Below, piece after piece: positions 52,045 through 61,715 of a stretch of 64,000 nt of DNA. Made by a program: the position numbers and the translations under genes. Below the pieces are notes generated by a model. The model made no database searches, was not told where the DNA came from, and saw nothing but the letters and a program-made list of their open reading frames with translations. The stretch covers positions 1 through 64,000 of the forward strand of contig CAOKXF010000002.1 of the NCBI GenBank assembly GCA_948473335.1, written 5' to 3'. This DNA is from an uncultured Clostridium sp. GTDB taxonomy: Bacteria > Bacillota > Clostridia > TANB77 > CAG-508. Each line of letters begins with the position of its first letter. The first letter of the stretch is position 1.

Positions 52045-52915
52045 TTTTTTCTCCTTTTTTTATAAATTTTAATGCCATTAATATTACTGCAAATATTGCT
52101 ACCATAATAAATATATTCAAATAGAACACATTTGTATATGTAGTGTTAAAAAGCATAAATGCTCCATCTATATAGTTTGTAAATATTTTTAATCCAAATT
52201 CCATATTAAATAATAATTGTAATGTTAGATATGCTAGTAGATATTCAAAAATCCATATTACTATTGATAAAATTATTAGTGTTGTCCCCCTATATGATAA
52301 CATATTTTTTGCTCTTTTATATACTTTTTTTGTTTCTTCTATTCCTTCTAAATAAATCTTACTTCTTTTACTTACTCCCTTTTCTAATACTAATGTATTA
52401 AAATATTTGTAAGTATTTTCAAATGATGTATATATTAATATTGAAAATATTATAAATGCTATTAATACTATATTTATTGTTGAAAATATATTAAATCCTG
52501 TGGACACTGTTACTAAAATTAGTAATATTAGTGAGTCAAAAAATCTGTCTAACCATATTAATGATAATCCTGCTGAAAAACTCTTTAACTTTTCGCCATA
52601 ACATATCATTTTGTAAAATTCTCCTAGTTTGAATGGTATTATATTGTTTACTAAAGTAGTTTTTATGTATAGTTTTACAAATTTTTTTAATGGCATTTTT
52701 TCTTCAACAAGCAATATATATATTCTAAACATTCGTATTATATGAATAATCAAAAATACCACTAATATTGCTAGTATTATTAATACTTTTTCTACTGTTA
52801 CTCCTCTTATTACTTTTGCTATTTCTACTTCTATTGATAATTTGTATATTATATAAACTATCGAACATACTGAAACTATTTCTATAATTCTTTTTAAATA
52901 TTTCACTTGTTTCAC
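52034..52915 (-). CDS. Flippase-like membrane protein (LPG-synthase TM / UPF0104 type)
   Basis: This 293-residue protein has about eight hydrophobic helices and motifs typical of the lysylphosphatidylglycerol-synthase transmembrane family: TLVNNIIPFKLGEFYKMICY near residue 88 and LIWLDRFFDSLILLILV near 120. Related proteins (AglD type) are common in polysaccharide and glycolipid loci. The stop overlaps the next gene by 11 nt. A transport or lipid-modification role is inferred. Confidence 0.82.
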   Translation of the reverse strand: MKQVKYLKRIIEIVSVCSIVYIIYKLSIEVEIAKVIRGVTVEKVLIILAILVVFLIIHIIRMFRIYILLVEEKMPLKKFVKLYIKTTLVNNIIPFKLGEFYKMICYGEKLKSFSAGLSLIWLDRFFDSLILLILVTVSTGFNIFSTINIVLIAFIIFSILIYTSFENTYKYFNTLVLEKGVSKRSKIYLEGIEETKKVYKRAKNMLSYRGTTLIILSIVIWIFEYLLAYLTLQLLFNMEFGLKIFTNYIDGAFMLFNTTYTNVFYLNIFIMVAIFAVILMALKFIKKGEKNER

Positions 52916-52921
52916 TCTTTT

Positions 52922-53722
52922 CTATCTATTGCTTTTTATTATATCTGACTCATAATTTTCTATTTGTTTTTCCCTGTGTTCTTTATTCATAAATCTTTTG
53001 TGTGAAATAATATAACTTCCAAGTAATTTTAACACTTTTGTCGCTTGTTTGAACATTTTTACATTTGATACTTGATCTTCTTCTTTCCATGTTATTGGGA
53101 AGAAATATACATTTTGCTTATAATAGTTTATAGCAAATATCATACAATAATTAAATACTAGATTATCTGGAAATTTTTTATAGTATTTACTTTGTAATGA
53201 TTTTACTTTATACATATTTAAGCCAGAACCCAAATCATATACTCTTTTTCCTATTCCTATTGAAAATAGCATATTATATACTTTATTTCCAAATGTTCTA
53301 AATTTAGAATATCCTGGTAATTTAGAACATTTCATAAATCTTGCCCCTAATAAACTATCATATTTTTGGTAAGTTTTATTTTCTAAAAGTGGTAATAAAT
53401 CTGATATTTCACTTTGATCATCTCCATGCATTACTACTACATAGTCATATCCATTGTTTTCTGCATATTGAAATGCTACTTTATGAGATCCTCCTAATCC
53501 ATAATTATCTTTATTTCTTAATAATGTTACTTTACTCTTAAATTCATTTTCTTTTATATATTCTTTTACTACTTCTTCTCCATTATCAGTGCTTCTATTA
53601 TTTACTATTATTATCTCTGTAATATATTTTTGTACTTCCTCGTTTCTTAATTGATTTAATACTCTTATTATTTGTTTTTCACAATTATACATAGGTATAA
53701 ATAATAATATTTTCTCATCCAT
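52922..53722 (-). CDS. GT2 family glycosyltransferase
   Basis: This 266-residue GT-A enzyme shows LLFIPMYNCEKQIIRVLNQL, IIIVNNRSTDNGEEV and a metal-binding VVMHGDDQSEISDLLP. GLGGSHKVAFQYAENNGYDY fits the dolichol/polyprenyl-phosphate sugar transferase subgroup, but there are no C-terminal membrane helices. It lies 7 nt upstream of the flippase-like gene. Confidence 0.87.
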   Translation of the reverse strand: MDEKILLFIPMYNCEKQIIRVLNQLRNEEVQKYITEIIIVNNRSTDNGEEVVKEYIKENEFKSKVTLLRNKDNYGLGGSHKVAFQYAENNGYDYVVVMHGDDQSEISDLLPLLENKTYQKYDSLLGARFMKCSKLPGYSKFRTFGNKVYNMLFSIGIGKRVYDLGSGLNMYKVKSLQSKYYKKFPDNLVFNYCMIFAINYYKQNVYFFPITWKEEDQVSNVKMFKQATKVLKLLGSYIISHKRFMNKEHREKQIENYESDIIKSNR

Positions 53723-53754
53723 TTGAATTTCCTCTTTCTTAATTCTTTTCTATT

Positions 53755-54873
53755 TCACTTGTCTATATCTAATAATTTAATAATTTCCTCAATTATTTCA
53801 TTATTATCATATTTTTCTATATTTTCTATATATTTAACATTACTTTTACTTTCTAATAATTCTTTTAATCCTTCATATATTCCTTGTTCAGTATTCTTAA
53901 ATATTTTACTTGCTTGATATCCTTGTATTGTTTCTTTTGCTGATGTATCTGTTATTAATATTCTCTTTCCTAATATTTGTGCTTCTAATAATACCATTGG
54001 ATATCCTTCATAATTTGATAATAATGCAAAATAGCTTGCTCGCTTTATATATGGATATGGATTTTCTCTTGCTCCTAATAATTTTATTGTTTCTTGGCAG
54101 TGCTCTTCTTGTATTATTCCTTCTAACTTTTCTCTTTCTGGTCCTTCTCCTATTACATATATGTTGTGCATTATTCCTTCTTTTATTAATTTAGAATGTA
54201 CTCTTATTAATCTATCTATTCCTTTCTGTTGTACTAATCTTGCTACTGTTACTATATTTGTTTCTCCTTCTTTTAACTCTTTTGCTTGTCCTTCTTGTGA
54301 TTTTTCTATTATTTTTTTGCTATCGATATAATTATATATTACAATTTTTTCAGATTTATTTTTATATTGTTTTGTAAATTTTTCCAAATTATCTCTGCTT
54401 ACAAATATTAGTTTCTTAAATTTTTTATATATTTTCTCATCTAATATTTTCTTTATGTTTGCTTTTATTCCTCTTCCATATACTTTTGATATATCATTAT
54501 GTATCCATGCTATTTTTTTATCTTTTTCTTTTCCTTCCGCAAATATTCTTGTTATTGGTCCTTCTAAAAATGCTACTTCTACATCATATTGATTTTTTAT
54601 ATATTTTTTATATATTCTACCTTTAGTAATTAAAATCTTTATTGGTATAATAACCTTTTTTTGTATATTTGTCAATTCTTTGTATTGTTTGTCATATATA
54701 CTTTCTAGTTTTACTTTATCATTTAATTGTTTTTCTAATTCTCCTTTTGCATATATTGTAAATATTGTAATTTCACATTCTTTTTCCTCACATATTTTAT
54801 TTGCTATATCTACTAGTACTCTTTCTGCTCCTCCTAACGTTAGACCTGTTATTCCAAATACTATTTTCTTCAT
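53755..54873 (-). CDS. GT4 family glycosyltransferase
   Basis: ATG 54873 (MKKIVFGITGLTLGGAERVL) is chosen because AAAGGA lies about 10 nt upstream. The 372-residue product is a GT-B enzyme: GGAERVLVDIANKI near the N-terminus, NIVTVARLVQQKGIDRLI, YVIGEGPEREKLEGII, and the donor-binding NYEGYPMVLLEAQILGKRI. It is the first gene of the polysaccharide locus and follows a promoter. Confidence 0.9.
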   Translation of the reverse strand: MKKIVFGITGLTLGGAERVLVDIANKICEEKECEITIFTIYAKGELEKQLNDKVKLESIYDKQYKELTNIQKKVIIPIKILITKGRIYKKYIKNQYDVEVAFLEGPITRIFAEGKEKDKKIAWIHNDISKVYGRGIKANIKKILDEKIYKKFKKLIFVSRDNLEKFTKQYKNKSEKIVIYNYIDSKKIIEKSQEGQAKELKEGETNIVTVARLVQQKGIDRLIRVHSKLIKEGIMHNIYVIGEGPEREKLEGIIQEEHCQETIKLLGARENPYPYIKRASYFALLSNYEGYPMVLLEAQILGKRILITDTSAKETIQGYQASKIFKNTEQGIYEGLKELLESKSNVKYIENIEKYDNNEIIEEIIKLLDIDK

Positions 54874-54925
54874 CTTGGAGTTTTCCTTTCCGTTTTTATA
54901 CACTCTAATTTATTTTTGCGTGCTC

Positions 54926-54954
54926 ATTATATCATATGGTATTTTAAAAAACAA
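54926..54954 (-). promoter_or_regulatory. Putative promoter of the polysaccharide locus
   Basis: TTGTTT and TATAAT are separated by 17 nt on the minus strand, about 50 nt before the first ATG of the locus. The -35 box is part of the arm of the preceding terminator hairpin. Confidence 0.55.
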
Positions 54955-55006
54955 TGCTTTTTTGAACTTGCTTTTTTGAAGCTAATTCATTATTTGCATT
55001 GTTTTT
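54947..55006 (-). terminator. Terminator of the Rpn-like gene
   Basis: AAAAACAATGC pairs with GCATTGTTTTT around a 38-nt loop that contains further A/T-rich pairing (AAGCAAG and CTTGCTT-type words). It starts 10 nt after the stop at 55017. Confidence 0.65.
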
Positions 55007-55016
55007 AATATATTTT

Positions 55017-55958
55017 TTATTTGTTTAGTTTTCTTATTTCTTCTTCTTTTAACCCTGTTACTTTTGCTATTTGTTCTATTGGCATATTTATTTTTATAAG
55101 TTCTTTTGCTATTTCTTTTTGTTTTTTCTTTTCGCCTGTTTTTATTCCTTCTTTTTTACCCTCTTTTTTACCCTCTTTTTTACCTTCTTCTTTACCTTCC
55201 TTTTTACCTTCTTCTATTCCTTTTTTTATGCCTTCCTCTCTTCCTTCTTCCATTGCTTGCTCTTTATATACTTCTTGATCCATTAAAAATAATGTTCTTG
55301 AAAGTACCATATATTGAAAATCTGGGTCATCACTTAAATCTGCTAGTTCTTCTCTTGCTTGATCTAAAAATCTATTATCTGACATTTTCTCATTTACCTC
55401 CTTATTATCTGGATCTTCTATAAATTTAAGCCATAATGCAAGTTCATCTTTTAGTATTTCATCATTTTTTATTTTTGGGATTTCTAATATGTGCATTTCT
55501 ATATCTTCTGTTATTATCTTTGTATTATATTCTTGCTCTCTTAAATTCCATATAGTATGATATTTTTCTATCTCTTCTAACTCTTTTACATTATAGTCTA
55601 CTATTAATATTGATATCGTTGGTTTTAGCTTATCATACTGTTCTCCTTTTCCTACTTTGTTCTGATACATTGATGCCCAATAGAATAACATTCTTTTTTC
55701 CATATATTTGTGTAGAGATACTTGAAGTTCTATATTACATTCTTCTCCATCATTAAATTTTGCCCTTATATCTAATCTTCCTATTTTTGAATCTTTTCTA
55801 TTTCCTAACATCCTCTTATTTACATCTATGTCTATGTTATATATTTCTTTTTGTAATATCAAAGATAACAAATGTTGCGTTATTGCACTATTCTTTTGTC
55901 TTCCAAATAATTCTTGAAATACTATATCGTCTTTTAAATTTAACAATTTATTTTCCAA
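55017..55958 (-). CDS. Rpn-family PD-(D/E)XK nuclease / putative transposase-like protein
   Basis: The start is probably TTG at 55958 (product ENKLLNLKDDIVFQELFG after the initiator), with GGAGGTGA about 10 nt upstream; the track's 56021 GTG lacks a binding site. The 313-residue protein has the core FQELFGRQKNSAITQHLLS, SKIGRLDIRAKF and CNIELQVSLHKYMEKRM, which supply the D and ExQ of the PD-(D/E)XK fold. The C-terminus has a charged tract of EEGKKEG repeats and a short helix-turn (IAKVTGLKEEEIRKL). Such Rpn/PDDEXK_2 proteins promote RecA-independent recombination in E. coli. Confidence 0.88.
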   Translation of the reverse strand: MENKLLNLKDDIVFQELFGRQKNSAITQHLLSLILQKEIYNIDIDVNKRMLGNRKDSKIGRLDIRAKFNDGEECNIELQVSLHKYMEKRMLFYWASMYQNKVGKGEQYDKLKPTISILIVDYNVKELEEIEKYHTIWNLREQEYNTKIITEDIEMHILEIPKIKNDEILKDELALWLKFIEDPDNKEVNEKMSDNRFLDQAREELADLSDDPDFQYMVLSRTLFLMDQEVYKEQAMEEGREEGIKKGIEEGKKEGKEEGKKEGKKEGKKEGIKTGEKKKQKEIAKELIKINMPIEQIAKVTGLKEEEIRKLNK

Positions 55959-56106
55959 TCCTAGTTTCTCACCTCCTGTCGTACATTTTTTTGCAAATTT
56001 TGATTCTTTTTCGATTTTCACTTTTGCTTAAAAAGTACGTGCAAAAGATTGATTTAATTTTCTTGAAATAAATTTTTTTGAATTTTTGAATTAAAATTGC
56101 ATTTGT

Positions 56107-56135
56107 ATTTTATTATCTTATTTTCTTTTTGTCAA
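56107..56135 (-). promoter_or_regulatory. Promoter of the Rpn-like gene
   Basis: TTGACA and TAAAAT are separated by 17 nt on the minus strand. The leader to the TTG start is about 140 nt. The rest of the 55959-56270 gap holds only this promoter and the thrS terminator. Confidence 0.7.
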
Positions 56136-56199
56136 GTGCTTTTTGCAATTTTATGTAACTTTGTTTTGATAAATTCTCATAGTGTTTTCTATATAATGA

Positions 56200-56235
56200 A
56201 AATAGGATTGACAATTCTCATTATCAACCCTATTT
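56200..56235 (-). terminator. Terminator of thrS
   Basis: AAATAGG and TTGA pair with TCAA and CCTATTT with one mismatched pair and a loop of about 12 nt. It lies 36 nt after the thrS stop. Confidence 0.65.
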
Positions 56236-56270
56236 AAAAAATTTTATGCTCTCTTTCTATTATTAAAAAT

Positions 56271-58181
56271 TTATATCTTATAACTTTTAACTTCTTCTTG
56301 TATTTTTTCAGTAAATTTATCTATACTCATTGTTCCAATATCTCCATCTTTTCTTGAGCGAACTCCTATACTTTGATTTTCTACTTCTTTGTCTCCTACT
56401 ACTAACATATATGGAACCTTTTCAAGTTGTGCTTCACGTATTTTATATCCTATTTTCTCATTTCTTTCATCTATTTCTATTCTTAATCCTACTTTTTCAA
56501 GTTCTTCTTTTAATTTATTTGTATATTCTAGATGTTTTTCTGATATTGGTAATATTTTTGCTTGTACTGGTGCAAGCCATACTGGAAATGCTCCTGCAAA
56601 ATGTTCTGTTATTATTCCTATAAATCTTTCTATACTTCCAAATATTACTCTATGTAGCATTACTGGTCTATGTTTTTCTCCATCTTCTCCTATATATGTT
56701 AAATCAAATCTCTCTGGCATTTGGAAGTCTAATTGTATAGTTCCACATTGCCAATCTCTTCCTAAACAGTCTTTTATGTGGAAGTCTATCTTAGGTCCAT
56801 AAAATGCGCCATCACCTTCATTTAGTACATATTCTTTTCCTAAATCTTTTAGTACTTTTGCTAATGCTCCTTCTGCTGTTTCCCATAATTCATCTGATCC
56901 CATTGAATCTTCTGGTCTTGTCGATAATTCTATTGTATATTCAAATCCAAATTTACTATATACTTGGTCTACTAAGTTTATTACTCCTTGTATTTCTTGT
57001 TCTATTTGTTCTGGTAAACAGAATATGTGTGCATCATCTTGTGTAAAACATCTTACTCTAAATAATCCGTTTAATTCTCCTGATTTTTCATGTCTATGGA
57101 CTAATCCTAATTCTCCTGCTCTTATTGGTAATTCTTTATATGAATGCATTTTGCTCTTATATACTATCATTCCACCTGGACAGTTCATTGGTTTTATTCC
57201 AAAATCCACATCATCTATTTTTGTTGTATACATATTCTCTTTATAATGGTCCCAATGTCCTGAACGATGCCATAATTCTTCATTTAATATTATTGGGGTT
57301 TTTATTTCCACATATCCATTTTCTTTATGTATTTTTCTCCAATAATCTTCTAATATGTTTCTTAATACCATTCCTTTTGGTAAGAAAAATGGAAAACCTG
57401 GTCCTTCTGGCGCTATCATAAATAGTTCTAATTCTTTTCCTAATTTTTTATGGTCTCTCTTTTTTGCTTCTTCCAATAGTTGTATATATTCTTCTAATTG
57501 GCTTGCTTTAGGATATGATATTCCATATATTCTTTGTAGCATTTTATTGTTTTCATTTCCTCTCCAATATGCTCCTGATGATGTTAATAGCTTTATTGCT
57601 TTTACTTTACCTGTACTCATTAGATGTGGTCCTGCACATAAATCTGTGAATTCTCCTTGCTTATAGAATGATATTTCTTCACCTTCTGGTAATTCTTCTA
57701 TTAGTTCTACTTTATATGGTTCTTCTTTTTCTTGCATGAATTTTATTGCTTCTTCTTTAGACAATGTAAATTTTTCTATTTCTAAATCTTCTTTTATTAT
57801 TTTTTTCATTTCTTCTTCTATTTTTGCTCTATCTTCATCTGTAAATGTTTTCTCTGTATCAAAATCATAGTAAAATCCATTTTCTATTGATGGTCCTATT
57901 GTTAATTTTACATTTGGAAATATTCTTTTTATTGCTTGTGCCATTATATGTGACGTTGTATGCCAATATGCCTTTTTTCCTTCAATTGAACTTTCAAATG
58001 TATGTATGTTTAATTTACAGTCTTTCATTACCTCATATCTTAAATCTCTTATTTCTCCATCTACTTCTCCACATGTTGCTACTCTTGCTAACCCTTCACT
58101 TATTTTTTTTGCTATTTCTATTATACTGCTTCCCTTTTCTACTTCTAATACTGCTCCATCCTTTAATGTTACTTTTATCAT
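56271..58181 (-). CDS. thrS: Threonyl-tRNA synthetase
   Basis: This 636-residue class II synthetase has a TGS domain (residues 1-61, LKDGAVLEVEKGSSIIEIAK), an editing domain with HTTSHIMAQAIKR and CAGPHL, and a catalytic core with NCPGGMIVYKSKMHSYKELP, VRCFTQDDAHIFC and GDGAFYGPKIDFHIKD. An anticodon-binding domain follows (VQAKILPISEKHLEYTNKLK). Length is normal. GGAGGAATGAATA precedes the ATG. Expression is controlled by the T-box leader upstream. Confidence 0.98.
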   Translation of the reverse strand: MIKVTLKDGAVLEVEKGSSIIEIAKKISEGLARVATCGEVDGEIRDLRYEVMKDCKLNIHTFESSIEGKKAYWHTTSHIMAQAIKRIFPNVKLTIGPSIENGFYYDFDTEKTFTDEDRAKIEEEMKKIIKEDLEIEKFTLSKEEAIKFMQEKEEPYKVELIEELPEGEEISFYKQGEFTDLCAGPHLMSTGKVKAIKLLTSSGAYWRGNENNKMLQRIYGISYPKASQLEEYIQLLEEAKKRDHKKLGKELELFMIAPEGPGFPFFLPKGMVLRNILEDYWRKIHKENGYVEIKTPIILNEELWHRSGHWDHYKENMYTTKIDDVDFGIKPMNCPGGMIVYKSKMHSYKELPIRAGELGLVHRHEKSGELNGLFRVRCFTQDDAHIFCLPEQIEQEIQGVINLVDQVYSKFGFEYTIELSTRPEDSMGSDELWETAEGALAKVLKDLGKEYVLNEGDGAFYGPKIDFHIKDCLGRDWQCGTIQLDFQMPERFDLTYIGEDGEKHRPVMLHRVIFGSIERFIGIITEHFAGAFPVWLAPVQAKILPISEKHLEYTNKLKEELEKVGLRIEIDERNEKIGYKIREAQLEKVPYMLVVGDKEVENQSIGVRSRKDGDIGTMSIDKFTEKIQEEVKSYKI

Positions 58182-58219
58182 TATTCATTCCTCCTTTTTT
58201 GTTTTGATAAATACAAAAA

Positions 58220-58424
58220 CACTCCTACAGATATTTTCGTATTTATACCTATAGGAGTGCTATTTTATTTGATATTTTTTAGCACGGTTCCATCCTAATT
58301 TTTTCCTTAATTTAGATTATAACGTATCTTTACGTCTAGCTTGTTTTCACTAGAAACTTTAAGAGATAGTTTTTCAAATATGTTTTCTTAGAATAATTCT
58401 CAGCTACTATTATTCCTCTCTTTT
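58220..58424 (-). promoter_or_regulatory. T-box riboswitch of thrS
   Basis: On the minus strand the T-box core AGGATGGAACCGTGC (58281-58295) is followed by a terminator with arms CACTCCTATAGGTAT and ATATCTGTAGGAGTG and a T-run (58220-58259). The arm can also pair with the core to form an antiterminator. Upstream, AAGAGA and TCTCTT close a Stem I of only about 62 nt. On its 3' side ACU (58368-58370) is followed by A, which fits a threonine specifier codon. Uncharged tRNA-Thr should allow read-through. Confidence 0.88.
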
Positions 58425-58525
58425 AGTAACCTTTATTTTACTTTTTCTCTTATTTGTCTTTATTATATTATTTTCTTACATTCTTAGTTTACTACTTTTT
58501 TTCTTTTATGTCAAGATTATTTCTC

Positions 58526-59791
58526 TTATTTCATTTCTGCTTCTATGTTTAATAATCTATTATATTTAGCAACTCTGTCTGTTCTACATGGTGCTCCTGT
58601 TTTTATTTGTCCTGAATTTACTGCTACTGATAAATCTGCTATTGTTCTATCTTCTGTTTCTCCTGATCTGTGAGATATTATCGTTTTGTATCCATTTTTG
58701 TGTGCTATATCTATGCAGTCTAATGTTTCTGTTAATGTTCCTATTTGATTTGGCTTTATTAATATTGCATTTGCTACCTTTTCCGCTATTCCTCTTTGTA
58801 ATCTATATGAATTTGTTACAAATAAGTCATCTCCTACAAGCTGTACTTTATCTCCTAGTTCTTGTGTTAATTTTTTCCAAGTTTCCCAGTCTTCTTCTGC
58901 TAGTCCATCTTCTATTGATGCTATTGGATATTTTTCTGTTAATTCTATTAAATAGTTTACCATTTCTTCTTTTGTTTTATATTCCTTTGTTTTCCAAAAA
59001 TAATATCCATCTTTTCCTATCTTTTTTGCCTCTTCATACATTTCTGTACTTGCTACATCTAATCCTATTACTATGTCTTTTTTTGGTTCGTATCCTGCTC
59101 TTACTACTGCTTCTAATATTAGCTCTATTGCTTGTTCTTCATTTTCTAAATTAGGTGCAAATCCACCTTCATCTCCTACTGCTACTGAATATCCTTTTTC
59201 TTTTAATACCTTTTTTAAGTTGTGATATACTTCTACTCCTGTTTGTAATCTTTCTTTAAATGTTTTTTCTCCTACTGGCATTATCATAAATTCTTGTATA
59301 CTTAGATTATTGTCTGAATGTTTTCCTCCATTTAATATATTCATCATTGGTATTGGTAATTGATGTGCATTTACTCCTCCTATATAATTATATAGACTTA
59401 GTCCTAGTGAATCTGCTGCTGCTTTTGCTACTGCTAGAGATACTCCTAATGTTGCATTTGCACCTATCTTAGATTTGTTCTCTGTGCCATCTATATTTAA
59501 TAATAGTTGGTCTATTTCTCTTTGATTATATACATTCATTCCCCTTATCTTTTTTGCTATTTTTTCATTTACATTGTTTACTGCTTTCTTGACTCCTTTT
59601 CCTAAATATCTATCCATTTCTTCATCTCTTAATTCTATTGCTTCAAAACTTCCCGTCGATGCTCCTGATGGTACTATTGCTCTTCCATAAAATCCTCCTT
59701 CTGTTATTACTTCTACTTGTACTGTTGGATTTCCTCTCGAGTCTAGTACTTCTAATGCTCTTATATCTTCTATTCCTAAGTAATCTCTCAT
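58526..59791 (-). CDS. eno: Enolase
   Basis: This 421-residue glycolytic enzyme converts 2-phosphoglycerate to phosphoenolpyruvate. The N-terminal domain shows [20 protein letters not shown] and [17 protein letters not shown]. The barrel shows metal ligands in [29 protein letters not shown] and [10 protein letters not shown], the catalytic Lys in [11 protein letters not shown], and [26 protein letters not shown] precedes the ATG. It is alone, with no other glycolytic gene in the window. Confidence 0.98.
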   Translation of the reverse strand: MRDYLGIEDIRALEVLDSRGNPTVQVEVITEGGFYGRAIVPSGASTGSFEAIELRDEEMDRYLGKGVKKAVNNVNEKIAKKIRGMNVYNQREIDQLLLNIDGTENKSKIGANATLGVSLAVAKAAADSLGLSLYNYIGGVNAHQLPIPMMNILNGGKHSDNNLSIQEFMIMPVGEKTFKERLQTGVEVYHNLKKVLKEKGYSVAVGDEGGFAPNLENEEQAIELILEAVVRAGYEPKKDIVIGLDVASTEMYEEAKKIGKDGYYFWKTKEYKTKEEMVNYLIELTEKYPIASIEDGLAEEDWETWKKLTQELGDKVQLVGDDLFVTNSYRLQRGIAEKVANAILIKPNQIGTLTETLDCIDIAHKNGYKTIISHRSGETEDRTIADLSVAVNSGQIKTGAPCRTDRVAKYNRLLNIEAEMK

Positions 59792-59923
59792 TTTTTTAAT
59801 ACCTCCTTGAGACTTTTTAGAAAATGTTACTCTCTTTGCATTTTCTTTTCCTCTTTTGGTATTTTATCCCTTTTTTTGTTTTCTTATACTTTTAATTTGT
59901 TATTTGGAAAAAGTAATTGAGTA

Positions 59924-61552
59924 TTATGCTATTTTGTTTCTTAATTCTTTTGCATATTGAATTGTTGTATCGTTTATTTCTCCTGATGATATTCTTGCTA
60001 TTTCTTTTATTACTTCATCTTCTTTTAATAATTCTATATTTGTATTTGTTCTTTCTCCTATTACTCTTTTACTAATAAAATAATTATAATCAGCTTTTGC
60101 AGCTATATTTGCTAAATGTGATATACATAATACTTGATGTTTTTTTCCTATCAAGCTTAATTTTTCTGCTACTGCTTTTCCTGCTTTTCCACTTATTCCT
60201 GTATCTATTTCATCAAAAACTAATACTGGCATATCATCTGTATCTGCTAGGACTTTTTTTATTGCTAACATTATTCTTGACATTTCTCCTCCTGACGCTA
60301 TTTTTGTTAATGGTTTTTCATCTTCTCCTAAATTTGTTATTATATAAAATTCTACTTGATTTTTTCCATTTTCATTATATTCATTTTCATTATATTCTAC
60401 ATGCATATTTATTTTTGCATTTTTCATTTCTAAGTCTTCTAATATTTCATTTATATTGTGATTTAATTTGTCTGCATTTTCTACTCTTAATTTATTCATC
60501 TTTATTGCTATTTCTGTCATTTCCCTTTCTTGTTGCTTGATTTTCTCTTTCGTTTTTTTATTATATTCTTCTATATTTTCTAATTTCTGTATTTCCTCTG
60601 ATATTTCTTCTTTGTATTTTATTATTTCTTCTATGTTATTTCCATATTTCCTTTTTAAATTATATATTTTGTTTAGTCTTTCTTCTATCTCATTTCTTTC
60701 TTCTTCATCAAAATTTACATCTTCTTTATAATTACATATGTCTCTTGATAATTCTTGTAATTCATAATATATATTTTTTAAGTCATTATTAAAGTTTTGG
60801 TATTTCTCATCTATCATTTCTATTTTTTCTAATGCTCTTACTGCATAACTTATTGTATCTATTGTTCTTTCTCCTATTGCTTCATCTACTGTATTGAGAC
60901 TTTCTACTATTTTCTCTGAATTTAACATTTTTTTTCTTTTCTCTTCTAGCTTTATTTCTTCTCCTTCTTTTAGTTTTGCTTCTTCTATCTCCGTTAATTG
61001 ATATTTTAGTAAATCTAATCTTCTTTGTTTTTCTTTTTCATCTCCATAGTTCTCTTTTAATTCTTTTTTTAGTTCATGGTATCTTATGTATTTTTCCTTG
61101 TATTCTTCTTTTATTTGTTTTATTTCTGTTCCTATAAAGTCATCTAAATATTTTATATGTATTCTGCTATCTAATATATTTTGGTTGTCATTTTGCCCAT
61201 GTATTTCTATATAGCTTTTCATGTATGTTTTTAATTCTGCTACTGTTACTAATCTTCCATTTATTTTGCACATATTCCTTCCATTGGCGTATATTTCCCT
61301 TGATACTATTATGTTGCCATCTATTGAATTCTTGTCTTCTGGTACATATAGGCATAATTCCACAAATGAATTTTCTTCTCCCTTCCTTATCATTTCTTTT
61401 GAAAATCTTCCTCCTGATATTATATCTAATGAGCCTATTATTAATGATTTTCCTGCTCCTGTTTCTCCTGTTAAAACATTTAGTCCTTTATTTAAGTTTA
61501 TTTCTATATCATCTATTATTCCAATATTTTTTATGTGTATATTTGTTATCAT
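59924..61552 (-). CDS. recN: DNA repair protein RecN
   Basis: This 542-residue SMC-like ATPase acts early in double-strand break repair. It has an N-terminal Walker A (LTGETGAGKSLIIGSLDII), two long coiled-coil arms rich in Glu/Lys (about 150-350) and a C-terminal signature and Walker B: IASGGEMSRIMLAIKKVLAD and VLVFDEIDTGISGKAGKAV. Length is slightly below the usual 550-570. GGAGGTAAAAG precedes the ATG. A consensus promoter lies upstream. Confidence 0.96.
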   Translation of the reverse strand: MITNIHIKNIGIIDDIEINLNKGLNVLTGETGAGKSLIIGSLDIISGGRFSKEMIRKGEENSFVELCLYVPEDKNSIDGNIIVSREIYANGRNMCKINGRLVTVAELKTYMKSYIEIHGQNDNQNILDSRIHIKYLDDFIGTEIKQIKEEYKEKYIRYHELKKELKENYGDEKEKQRRLDLLKYQLTEIEEAKLKEGEEIKLEEKRKKMLNSEKIVESLNTVDEAIGERTIDTISYAVRALEKIEMIDEKYQNFNNDLKNIYYELQELSRDICNYKEDVNFDEEERNEIEERLNKIYNLKRKYGNNIEEIIKYKEEISEEIQKLENIEEYNKKTKEKIKQQEREMTEIAIKMNKLRVENADKLNHNINEILEDLEMKNAKINMHVEYNENEYNENGKNQVEFYIITNLGEDEKPLTKIASGGEMSRIMLAIKKVLADTDDMPVLVFDEIDTGISGKAGKAVAEKLSLIGKKHQVLCISHLANIAAKADYNYFISKRVIGERTNTNIELLKEDEVIKEIARISSGEINDTTIQYAKELRNKIA

Positions 61553-61616
61553 CTTTTACCTCCATCTTTAACTTTATTGCTGTTAACGAATTTTTATTCT
61601 CTGAATTTCTGTTTGT

Positions 61617-61645
61617 ATTTTATTACCAAAATTTTGTTTTGTCAA
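61617..61645 (-). promoter_or_regulatory. recN promoter
   Basis: TTGACA and TAAAAT are separated by 17 nt on the minus strand. The stretch TTGACAAAACAAAA also begins the recA promoter. A weak GAAC-N4-GTTC-like word (AAACAGAAATTC) follows the -10 box with two mismatches, so SOS control is only possible. Confidence 0.65.
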
Positions 61646-61715
61646 TACTTTTTTTATTTTTTATAAAAATTTTATATTACAAAGTAAAACTTTTACAATA
61701 TCAATGAATTCATGG

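Noticed and set aside
55021-55423. Plus-strand ORFs with periodic FLPSFLPS or FFTLFFT motifs
   Set aside because: These are the antisense of the EEGKKEG repeat tract in the Rpn-like gene.
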